A DNA stretch of 64,000 bases. Origin: Schizochytrium sp. TIO01 (lineage: Eukaryota > Sar > Bigyra > Thraustochytrida > Thraustochytriidae). A program made the translations under genes and the position numbers. Below are positions 50,334 through 58,617 of this stretch, in pieces. Each line of letters starts with the position of its first letter. Within the stretch, counting starts at the first letter, position 1. The notes below the pieces were generated by a model, which saw only the letters and a program-made list of their open reading frames with translations, was not told where the DNA came from and searched no databases. Location of the stretch: positions 1,749,148-1,813,147 of the forward strand of contig SMSO01000014.1 in assembly GCA_004764695.1 (NCBI GenBank), written 5' to 3'.

Positions 50334-51680
50334 ATGCTTGCGCTCCGTGCTCACAATGCTGTGGCATCAAGGAGCTCGCGTGGAGCAATCTTAGGCGCAA
50401 CCACATCATTTACTTATGCTACTCTTGGCCAACGAAGGTGGCAGCCATTTTCATCTTCAGCGTCAACGTCAAGTGACCCTGATCAAGCCCTTCAGGATCT
50501 TGTGAATCGCTACGCAAATCGTTCTCAGACACCTGTGGGAATCCGAACCTTGATTGATACAGGTACCGGCAAGCTCCTCGGTAAGGGCCAAGGTAATTGG
50601 AAAGAGACTGCCGAAATGTTGAGGCAGCTCAAGGGAGGCGAAAAATCACCTTTTCCTGCAGAAATTAGTGATCAAGATCGAAAGAAGCTTGCACGCGTCC
50701 AAATTGCAAGCTTCTTGCGAAGGGAGCTCCCTGTGCGTTTTGCACATCGCGCTCGAGAATTGTCGCTAGCGCCTTATGGTTTAGGTAATATGCCTGCGAT
50801 ACAAGAGGTGAAGAACTGGTATGTAAAGAGTTTCGAGGAAGTGATGTCCTTTGACGAGGAGAGACTCGCGGGTGCGATCCACGCCGAGGACGAGGCCTTT
50901 AAGGATATGCTTAGTAGCATTTACCAACGTCACCAGGATACACTTGTGATGATCGCCAAGGGTTTGCATGAGTTCAAAAAGAGTGAACAAGGTAGTGCTC
51001 TGTTGCAAAGAGTGAATAAGGATCTCTCTGATGTGCGTGAGATTCATGACTACTTTGATCGTTTCTTTCTTAGCCGTATTGCGATTCGTATCCTCATCGG
51101 TCACTTTCTGGAGTTGTACGAAGAGCAACCACCTGACTTTGTTGGACTCGTCTGCCTCAAAACTTCTGCGGCACAGGTTGCACGTGCTGCTGCAGAGGAT
51201 GCAAGGTACATGTGTGAGCGTCAGTATGCAGATGCACCAGAAGTTGAGTTCCTCGGGCGTGTGGACCTAACTTTCCCTTACATCCCTTCCCATCTTTACT
51301 ACGTTCTCTTCGAGCTTCTGAAAAATAGTATGCGTGCCGTCGCAGAACGGCATGCAGGAGAGGACATGCCTCCAATTCGCGTGGTTATTGCAGATGGTGA
51401 GAAGAATGAAGATGTTGTGATTCGCATTAGTGATCTTGGTGGAGGAATTCCACGCTCCATTACACAAAAGGTCTTTTCTTATTTGTTTACTACGGCGCAT
51501 GATGCTTTCCCCGAACACTTGGAGGAACTTCACGATTTTGGCCGTGAAAACCCCATGGCTGGTCTCGGGTATGGACTGGGTGTCGCACGCGGCTATGTGC
51601 GTTACTTCAACGGCGATCTCACCTTGATGTCTATGGAAGGTTATGGCACGGACGTGTTCATCCATGTACCTCATGTATAA
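50334..51680 (+). CDS. Mitochondrial dehydrogenase kinase, BCKDK/PDK family
   Basis: 448 residues from ATG at 50334 (in-frame TTG upstream ignored). The first 45 residues are Arg/Ser/Ala-rich with almost no acidic residues, a mitochondrial transit peptide. A four-helix region (about 120-270) precedes a GHKL ATP-binding domain: N box ELLKNSMRA (Glu327, Asn331), G1 box DLGGGIP (Asp367), the FSYLFTTA loop, and G2 box GLGYGLG (Gly410 on). These kinases phosphorylate the E1-alpha subunit of branched-chain ketoacid or pyruvate dehydrogenase and switch it off. PPDFVGLVC, FPYIPSHL and the final GTDVFIHVPHV resemble BCKDK more than PDK, while HLYYVLFEL is PDK-like, so I lean to BCKDK without certainty. 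No PDK-type DW motif is seen at the C-terminus. Confidence 0.9.
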   Translation: MLALRAHNAVASRSSRGAILGATTSFTYATLGQRRWQPFSSSASTSSDPDQALQDLVNRYANRSQTPVGIRTLIDTGTGKLLGKGQGNWKETAEMLRQLKGGEKSPFPAEISDQDRKKLARVQIASFLRRELPVRFAHRARELSLAPYGLGNMPAIQEVKNWYVKSFEEVMSFDEERLAGAIHAEDEAFKDMLSSIYQRHQDTLVMIAKGLHEFKKSEQGSALLQRVNKDLSDVREIHDYFDRFFLSRIAIRILIGHFLELYEEQPPDFVGLVCLKTSAAQVARAAAEDARYMCERQYADAPEVEFLGRVDLTFPYIPSHLYYVLFELLKNSMRAVAERHAGEDMPPIRVVIADGEKNEDVVIRISDLGGGIPRSITQKVFSYLFTTAHDAFPEHLEELHDFGRENPMAGLGYGLGVARGYVRYFNGDLTLMSMEGYGTDVFIHVPHV

Positions 51681-51924
51681 TCATCACAAGTGTTTACCTA
51701 TCACCAATGCACATAAATTAAAAGCAGAAAATCAACAATAATAATAATGACGAATGCAAATATCTTTGTCTTCGCTACACAACTCGCTCATTTATCAGCA
51801 TGGAATACTCTCTCTTTCTGTGAGTAAGTAGCACAACCGCTGGAACAGTGTTCCTATCTTCTCATCTTTCATCCTCATTTAGAAGGTGTCATACATTGTC
51901 TTAATTGTTACTTCGGCGGATCAT
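51681..51924. other. Convergent 3' spacer
   Basis: 244 bases between the stop codons of the kinase gene and the PDZ-LRR gene; AT-rich 3' flanks only. Confidence 0.6.
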
Positions 51925-54900
51925 TCAGGGTTCATTCAAGTTACCCTCTGAGTTTTGTTCTTCCCCAGGTGTTTTCTCTGTCTCATCGTCCGATCTGTTT
52001 AACATAGCAGAGTCTATCTGGAAAGGCTGTGACACTCCAATATTCCCTGGTTTAGCTTCAAATAAATAGTCATCGCGCTCAGGGTACTGCATAGCTTGAT
52101 GTTTTTCACGCAACCCAGTCAGCAACGATGGGTAGCTCGCTTTCTTGAAGCAGTCCTGCGGTGCTGCTCCTAGAAGCATTTCCAAAACGCAGATTAGCTT
52201 CTCAGAAAGGTAGGCATCAGCCGGCAAGCCCACGTCCTCGACTACTATAGGGTGTCCTATTGCATCCGCAAGATAGACAATGCCTTCAAGGAATTCCGTA
52301 TAGCTTAAGGCTGCACTCATATTTCGAGCACGATCCCGTACGTTGCGCACAAGTTTGTTCCGCTCTAGCGTCTGCGCTGACCAAAAAGCAAGTTTGATTA
52401 CCAGGGGGTTAAAGATCGAACGTGATATATCGCCGCCTTTTTTCCGAGCCAAGGCACTTAGTGAGGCTCGACTTACACCTGTGCTATTAATCATATCTAG
52501 CCAATGATCCTTTTTCATCAGTAAATTTGCACCCGTCACTCCAGCATATGTTCGCCATAGCTTGTCAATCTTGAGTTTGTAGGTCGTCAAAACAGTCACT
52601 ATGTCGTAGTAAAAAAGCTTGTCCCGCCGAAAGCAGTTGCTTGTCATGCGCTTCCCGAACGGGAAAATATTCTCCAGCAATAACCATTCAAAAGCATCTT
52701 TACGTGTAGGTGCGCTTCGCAATGATTTCTTATCGAAGAATTTGCGCATTGCAAGTCGAATGAGGGCTTCCACAAACTCATAAAGACAAAGAGCATTGTC
52801 TGGATTTTCGTTCATGGCCATTTGTGCTTCCTTCGTTTCAGCCTTGAGCTCTACATTTGCAGCGATGAAGGCGCCTTGCGCAACATTATCGGGACAGCCC
52901 GAGTCAGAGATGCGACACTCGAAAACAATGTCCATGAATTCATTAAACCCGATGCAGTCATGATCATTACCCATGGCTGCATAATAGCGGTGAACGTTAG
53001 AAAGTTCAAAATAATTCTCGCTAACCACAGCACGGATTTCTATAATGTCTTTCTCATCTTTGATAAATCGAATAAGTTTTGGTTCCATAAATTGCCAATC
53101 AGTATACATTGCAGTCTGAGCAACAATAATAGTATCAAAGAACGCATACGAATCGGCTTCTTTAACTCGATCGTGAAATATACTTGCAGAGAGGTCTAAG
53201 TGACTTGATTGTGCTGTGAGCTCTTCTGCAGCGACAGCTTTTGACAATCCCAAGTAAGGCTCATAGCATTTAATGGTGCCAACTAGATGCCTTAGTCTAG
53301 GGGGATATTCCAAATGAACTTCAATAATTTCAAACCCATGAAGTTGCAGACGCAGGATGTTCATATGCTCTTTAAGTTCCCATATAAATTGTATTAAGCC
53401 ATCACAAAAAGTCAGCGATTTCTCACCATCAGCATTGGGGAATTCGCTTGGTGCTGTGCTGGAAGGGGAGTCATCACTGATTGTGTTTTCCAAGTAGAAC
53501 AATGCCAGATTCTCAGACTCCCTCACGCAAGCGATGAGTGCCATACTCGTTTCGAGACCAAGAGGGTTGAAACTCAACGAGAAGTCTACCAAAGTGCTAT
53601 TTGCTCGTAAGCCAGGAATCAAATGAGTTCCAATTGCTTTTGTGAAACGATTGTTCGCAAGAACAAGCTTATTGAGACCTTGTAATGGGGACTCCTCCTC
53701 AAGGATCTTACGCAAGGCAGGCCCGCACCGGTCAGTGATGCCATTAAAAGCGAGAGAAAGCTCTGTTAGCGCAGATGCTTTTGCTGCAGATAGTCTGCTA
53801 AGAAGAATTTCGGCCCCTTCGCCACCAAGTTCGTTCCATGACAGGTTCAGAACTTCCACTGTAAGACGCAATCCCAAATTTTCGTCATTCAATGCATCGG
53901 CAAACTGTTTCGCAAATGACGGGCCTAGCATATTCTGGCTTAGATCTAGACTACGCAAGCACGCACAACCCCGAAGCGCTTTGACAAGTTCCTCTGTACA
54001 TGTGTCATCGAAAGCTGAGTTCGAAAGAGTAACTTGTGACAGGCGAGCCACCATGGGCAAAGTGGCTTGCAAGATGCGAGCAAATGGCTTTCCATAGAGG
54101 CATGGCTTATCAAGGCCCGAGTCCGCACGTGTGCTAACCTCTTCTCCCTCAACGCGTATGCACTGTTTTTTATCAAGGCCACGAACTATACTGAATCCTT
54201 GCAACGAAAGACGGTCTAATGGTCTCCAACCAAAATTAAGCGTAAGCTGTACGCAGCGAAGAATGTCATTTACATGACGACTTAGCGTGCGCATCAACGC
54301 ATAGGTCTGCAATGGGACTGTAGACTGAAGATCGACAAAATCTAGAAAAAGTTCAACAGTATTCTCCTCTGATGCGTACTCGATTCCACTACCAACAAAT
54401 GTGTCCCGAAGCATAGACATGAGATCGACCTCTGGAGAAGAGAATAACTCTGTACACGTTTCTACAAATGTGTAAAGAATTTCAGACTTTTGCGCAATGA
54501 CAAGCGCCTCAAGGCGTCTATCAAACCGATCTTGATGATACTGCCTAAGTTTTTCTTCCTCAAGTTTATTTTTTTCGATTACCGTCTGCTTTCGTCTTTG
54601 CGCATGTGCTCGCGCAAGCATATTTTCTTCGGAGTCGCGGCCTGGTTTGGGGGTCCTAAAACCACCTCGCATGATGTGTACCAGTACATGACTTCCAATC
54701 TGACATTCATAAACGGCACTGTTCGCTTCGTCCAATTGTTCAATCGGACAATCACCAATTTGTAATACGACGTCACCTACTTGGAGCAGATTTTCCGCGC
54801 GAATTGTTGTGTTCTTGATTATAGGCGCCCGATTATCCGTGAACACCTGAGAAATTCGCACTCGTGAAGGCTGTGCATCAGGGTCATTGGGATCCCCACG

Positions 54901-55296
54901 ATTATTTCCTTGCCGCATGACGAATCCGAGGCCAAACATAGTTCGTAGAATCTCAAAAATAAAAACTTGCGGCGCATGTACCTCACGAACATTTGCCAAA
55001 GCTTTTCGAGCATACAATGGAACAAGCAAGGGCTTTCCCCCGGCTTGCCACTCCTGCAACCTTGGTTTGAGTGTTATTTTTTTCATAATTGCTTCTCTGT
55101 TCGCATTCAGAGCGCGATCTGACCTTCTCTGTAGTCCATTTACCGTGAAGCTTCGTGTGCTTCGTGTGCTCCGAATGTTCTCCGCATGCATAATGTCCTT
55201 GACAATCGTCAGGTCAGCAGTTTCTTCATTCGCAAGTCCATGGTCAGGATCTCCTAGAGCAAAGTCCTGGCTCTCCGCTTCAGCATCGGCACTCAT
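51925..55296 (-). CDS. PDZ and leucine-rich-repeat protein, unrecognised family
   Basis: 1123 residues from ATG at 55296. Residues about 110-212 form a PDZ-like domain (FIFEILRTMFGLGFVM..., AENLLQVGDVVLQIGDCPI, GSHVLVHIMRGGF) with a long loop after the first strand. A charged coiled stretch follows, then ribonuclease-inhibitor-type leucine-rich repeats at about 400-640 (CLRSLDLSQNMLG, VEVLNLSWNELGGEGAEILL, LTELSLAFNGITDRC, LNKLVLANNRF, LVDFSLSFNPLG). The C-terminal 450 residues are helical, with EF-hand-like or calponin-like blocks of the type 'F..LW..Y...' and 'L.Y.EFLEGIVYLA', a layout I associate with protist and ciliary proteins, but I see no complete Ca2+ loop. It is probably a cytoplasmic scaffold. 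The amino-terminal RSTRSTRS is a short tandem repeat. No gene name can be given. Confidence 0.9.
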   Translation of the reverse strand: MSADAEAESQDFALGDPDHGLANEETADLTIVKDIMHAENIRSTRSTRSFTVNGLQRRSDRALNANREAIMKKITLKPRLQEWQAGGKPLLVPLYARKALANVREVHAPQVFIFEILRTMFGLGFVMRQGNNRGDPNDPDAQPSRVRISQVFTDNRAPIIKNTTIRAENLLQVGDVVLQIGDCPIEQLDEANSAVYECQIGSHVLVHIMRGGFRTPKPGRDSEENMLARAHAQRRKQTVIEKNKLEEEKLRQYHQDRFDRRLEALVIAQKSEILYTFVETCTELFSSPEVDLMSMLRDTFVGSGIEYASEENTVELFLDFVDLQSTVPLQTYALMRTLSRHVNDILRCVQLTLNFGWRPLDRLSLQGFSIVRGLDKKQCIRVEGEEVSTRADSGLDKPCLYGKPFARILQATLPMVARLSQVTLSNSAFDDTCTEELVKALRGCACLRSLDLSQNMLGPSFAKQFADALNDENLGLRLTVEVLNLSWNELGGEGAEILLSRLSAAKASALTELSLAFNGITDRCGPALRKILEEESPLQGLNKLVLANNRFTKAIGTHLIPGLRANSTLVDFSLSFNPLGLETSMALIACVRESENLALFYLENTISDDSPSSTAPSEFPNADGEKSLTFCDGLIQFIWELKEHMNILRLQLHGFEIIEVHLEYPPRLRHLVGTIKCYEPYLGLSKAVAAEELTAQSSHLDLSASIFHDRVKEADSYAFFDTIIVAQTAMYTDWQFMEPKLIRFIKDEKDIIEIRAVVSENYFELSNVHRYYAAMGNDHDCIGFNEFMDIVFECRISDSGCPDNVAQGAFIAANVELKAETKEAQMAMNENPDNALCLYEFVEALIRLAMRKFFDKKSLRSAPTRKDAFEWLLLENIFPFGKRMTSNCFRRDKLFYYDIVTVLTTYKLKIDKLWRTYAGVTGANLLMKKDHWLDMINSTGVSRASLSALARKKGGDISRSIFNPLVIKLAFWSAQTLERNKLVRNVRDRARNMSAALSYTEFLEGIVYLADAIGHPIVVEDVGLPADAYLSEKLICVLEMLLGAAPQDCFKKASYPSLLTGLREKHQAMQYPERDDYLFEAKPGNIGVSQPFQIDSAMLNRSDDETEKTPGEEQNSEGNLNEP

Positions 55297-55719
55297 GGCG
55301 TACAAACGCGCGGCACTGTCGGTGTGTCTCTACAGTTACCTCCTGCAGATCGACTTCCCCACGTTGAGGTGGTGACCTATGCCTAGGCATACATACGCAA
55401 GCGCTTGAGTTTCCGCAAGACTTTAGTGAGTGGTCTTTTTCAAAGCACCGCGCCGCATGCACGTGCGCACCAGTGCCTCATCATACTATTAAACAATATC
55501 ATGGTCGAAGGTGACCTCCACAATTACGGAAACGGATCTTTCCGACAGCGAAGGACCACATGTGCTAATCAGCGTATTAAGTAAGAAGTATCATGATCAA
55601 TAGAAAAAGGTTATACGAAAGAGCTGGAGTATTATCTAGGAGACATTGAGAAATGTATAGGAAGTGGGTCAAGTTATAAGAATGGGCAGACGCTTTTTTA
55701 CTATCTATAAAATCAGTTT
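55297..55719. other. Spacer between tandem genes
   Basis: 423 bases between the 3' end of the dioxygenase gene and the start of the PDZ-LRR gene, both leftward. Nothing further seen. Confidence 0.6.
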
Positions 55720-56844
55720 TTAAGCAAAAACATTAAGATTTGGGTTGGGATTTTCTTTATATCCAATTATGCAATAGTGTAGCTCACATTGCGAGTGTTT
55801 ACGGTATCTTACTGCGCTGCATCCATTAGTAGAGCATATATTGCTACGCGGTTGCATCCTTCTACGTTTTGGAGGAGAGTCGGACTTTTCATCAGCAGTA
55901 GCCCTTTGGTCTATCCTATTTACTTCCTCTCCGTTTTCATTATGCCGAGGGCTAGGTTTGGGCAAGGCATTCAGCCGAAGACCAGTCTTACTTTGTGCAT
56001 AGGCCATCTGAGTAACCGAAGATACCCAAATGTTCATACCAAATTTTACCACGCCGGCCGTAGTTGGTTCAGCCTGGTGGATAACGCGCGAATCAAGGGT
56101 CCCGTGCTCATTAATATTACAAAATAACACAGCTGCGCCTCGTTTCGGCGATACTCGAAGTTTCAATTTAGGAAAGTAAGTGCACCCGCCTTCGCCTTCA
56201 CTAAGCGAATTTAGATAGACAAAAAAAGTCACGAGGCGAACTGGTTCGTTGATATCTAATAGAGATAGAGTTCCATTTGGTTTCAAAACGCTACAGTCAT
56301 GGTGAAGACCAAAATGCTGACCATCCCTGTAGCGAACGACTTGCAAAGGCTCCACATTCTCAGTCGGAACTCCAACAAGCTCTGCAGCTCTACGCTCAAT
56401 CGTGCGAACCTTCGCATCCCCCATTTTTTGTAAGCTTAAGAATGTTGAGGTTCGATGTTCTGAGAATACCTTATTGCCACCCATATCCATCATGTACGAA
56501 TCACTCCCAAACTTCGATGCATCTTTGCCACTTTTTATCTGATCAAGATGCTCGAGCTCGCTTTGCGTAAGGAAGTTGTGTACTATGTACACTGGCGGAT
56601 TGGCGTTAATGCGTTCTAAAGTACGTTTCGTAGGCATTGTTGATGTAGAAGTTGTCAAAGCTGTAGTAGGTTTTGCTTTGGCACTGGTGCTAAAAAAGAG
56701 TGTCCTCATCTGTCCCGAGTGTACCTTACAAGCTTCTTTAATGTGAACTCTGCTTGAACTGCGTCGTTTTTTAGGATCGATAGCTTTCTGCATAAAAGAA
56801 GCACCCCGACGGCGCCCATGTCTTTGACTTCTAAGGACGGGCAT
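55720..56844 (-). CDS. Prolyl 4-hydroxylase-type 2-oxoglutarate/Fe(II) dioxygenase
   Basis: 374 residues from ATG at 56844. The catalytic domain spans about 83-285. Iron ligands are His181 and Asp183 (GLHHDCS) and His256 (RVIHQAEP); Lys267 (GVVKFGMNIW) should bind 2-oxoglutarate; RYRDGQHFGLHHD and GEGGCTYFPKL are family signatures. Such enzymes hydroxylate prolines, in secreted proteins or in regulators. The first 70 residues are basic and Ser/Thr-rich (RRRGAS, KKRRSSS) with no clear signal peptide, so an organelle or nuclear location is possible; an inner ATG at residue 70 would remove this extension. The C-terminal tail has a compact C-x4-C-x10-C-x2-H motif (ICSTNGCS...CELH), possibly zinc-binding, which I know as an add-on in stramenopile proteins. 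Substrate unknown. Confidence 0.9.
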   Translation of the reverse strand: MPVLRSQRHGRRRGASFMQKAIDPKKRRSSSRVHIKEACKVHSGQMRTLFFSTSAKAKPTTALTTSTSTMPTKRTLERINANPPVYIVHNFLTQSELEHLDQIKSGKDASKFGSDSYMMDMGGNKVFSEHRTSTFLSLQKMGDAKVRTIERRAAELVGVPTENVEPLQVVRYRDGQHFGLHHDCSVLKPNGTLSLLDINEPVRLVTFFVYLNSLSEGEGGCTYFPKLKLRVSPKRGAAVLFCNINEHGTLDSRVIHQAEPTTAGVVKFGMNIWVSSVTQMAYAQSKTGLRLNALPKPSPRHNENGEEVNRIDQRATADEKSDSPPKRRRMQPRSNICSTNGCSAVRYRKHSQCELHYCIIGYKENPNPNLNVFA

Positions 56845-57256
56845 CTTCAATCCCTGCAGTTTGTTTGCAGTGTGACGATCTCACTTCCAGTATGTGACAG
56901 AGCCACGAGGAGCTGTGCTGCCTCAAAGGATGAAAAGCTTACAGCAAGTAGCCTTGCAGCCCTATCTCTGCGTGAGTCTGTCTCCTGAGAAGTTATGGAA
57001 CTGCTTCAAACGAGAGAGCTAGCTAACTGCGCTCTCATCAGCACTGTTTCGAGTTTTTTAACTTTTGACTTTTTTCTTTTCCACACTACTAATACCTAGT
57101 CATGACTGATCAACCGCTTGGAAGGGTGCCGATTACGTGCGTGCGCGCTTCTAATAACATTTTAAGAGCGCTGATAAGCTAAGCACCATAGCAGTGTCCT
57201 GGGTTTTCTAACATGCTTTTTGGAAACTATCACACATATGCAGCCTTTCCTCGCTC

Positions 57257-57526
57257 TCAATAATATGTAAAAGGTGGGGTGTGCCTTATGCTGTTTCGTA
57301 TACCAAATTGCACCTGCGGAATCCTTGCGTACATTTGAAGGCATTCGTACCATAATTTCTGGCAATCAAAGTTTTGTGTTGCGCTGACAATTGTAACTCG
57401 ATATTCAGACCTTCGTCTGGGAAGAAGCTTAATTAGATTATCTGCTCTTCCAATCGCTTCGTTCCTTCGAATACTGTCAAGATATGTTTGCACATTTAGC
57501 CTGTTTTTCTTTTGTACTTTCGCCAT
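57257..57526 (-). CDS. Short ORF, doubtful gene
   Basis: 89 codons from ATG at 57526. The first 60 residues are basic and look protein-like (MAKVQKKNRLNVQTYLDSIR, then KLLPRRRSEYRV), with no hydrophobic segment. A GTGCAA donor-like site follows CCGCAG near residue 71, and another frame continues to 57162, so it could be the first exon of a small spliced gene. I recognise no family, and the surrounding DNA is AT-rich. It may be chance. Confidence 0.25.
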   Translation of the reverse strand: MAKVQKKNRLNVQTYLDSIRRNEAIGRADNLIKLLPRRRSEYRVTIVSATQNFDCQKLWYECLQMYARIPQVQFGIRNSIRHTPPFTYY

Positions 57527-58204
57527 TTGAATGGCGTTTTATCTCTTTCTATATCTCCTGAATGAAGGATAGAGTTCATTGCCACATTGGCCTGCAGACT
57601 CACAATTCTGTTTCAAGTCAGGACTTAATATAAGTTACTTTCCAAGTCCATGCTGTACCAAACTCAATAATAGATCTCACTTCGTATGCCCTTTTCATCC
57701 TCATCAAATAAGACTCTGAATTGCAAAGTTGAAAGTTGGGTTCTATCTCTCAGTAGAGCAATCAAGCAAAGCAATAACCACCTAGAAAAATAATATCTTC
57801 AGTGATAATGTAAAGATGCGATGGGGGATCTTGAAGAACAGATTGTCCTGAAGCGAGATCAGCGTCATCACCGAAACCTCGAATAGTGGCATTAACTTGA
57901 AGTTGGAGAAAGCAGAAAGAACGAAGAAAGAAATTAGAAAAAGAAAAAGAACAGCAAAAAATAAAGAACAGAAGAAATGAACAAGAAAAGAGGGAATTTG
58001 GAGTTGTTTTATTTCAATAACAAATCCTTAGTTGAGCAATCAATCATTTAAACTGCACTGGTTTCAACAGAAGTCGGCGCTTCGTAGTGCCTCAGGACCG
58101 GGGGCCGAGGTTCCGCGGCGGTCCGCGGAGTGGCGTGGTCGCGCTTGCAGCGAGGGAGGATCACATAAGCAAGCCCACTGATCAATTGCTTAAACAATTA
58201 ATCG

Positions 58205-58232
58205 AAGAAAGAAAGAAAGAAAGAAAGAAAGA
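58205..58232. repeat. (AAAG)n microsatellite
   Basis: About seven tandem GAAA units about 390 bases upstream of the BAG6-like start codon. Confidence 0.9.
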
Positions 58233-58617
58233 ACGAACGTCAACCTCTCTTGCTTGCCTGCTTACTTTCCTGCTTGCCTGCTTACTTGCTCACGTGCTGC
58301 GGACGCAAGATCTACACATTTCGTTAGAGATTTGCACGCAAAGAGTTCTTCACAAGGTTTGGCGATTAATTCCTTTGTCCGTCATCACTTTGCGTACAAC
58401 AAGAGGGTTTTAAGGTATTCCAGAGTCGTTCTCCACGACGGGGTAAATTTTGTAGCAGCCGAAACTTCGCTAAAAATCTGCCGCTTCATCAGGGCAAATC
58501 AGCATCATTAACGTGTGGATCCTCGCGAATATAATTTAAGGGGCAACCTAATTCGGTAAATTAGAAATTGCTTGCGGTGGGCTTTGTAGTTGAGTTGACG
58601 TTGAGTTTGCTGTCAGA

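Larger units (their letters stand above)
56845..58617. other. Intergenic region between divergent genes
   Basis: 1.8 kb promoter region for the dioxygenase (-) and the BAG6-like gene (+). It holds one TACCTAGT motif (57093-57100) and an AAAG array (58205-58232). An 89-codon ATG frame on the minus strand (57257-57526) is listed separately. Confidence 0.55.
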
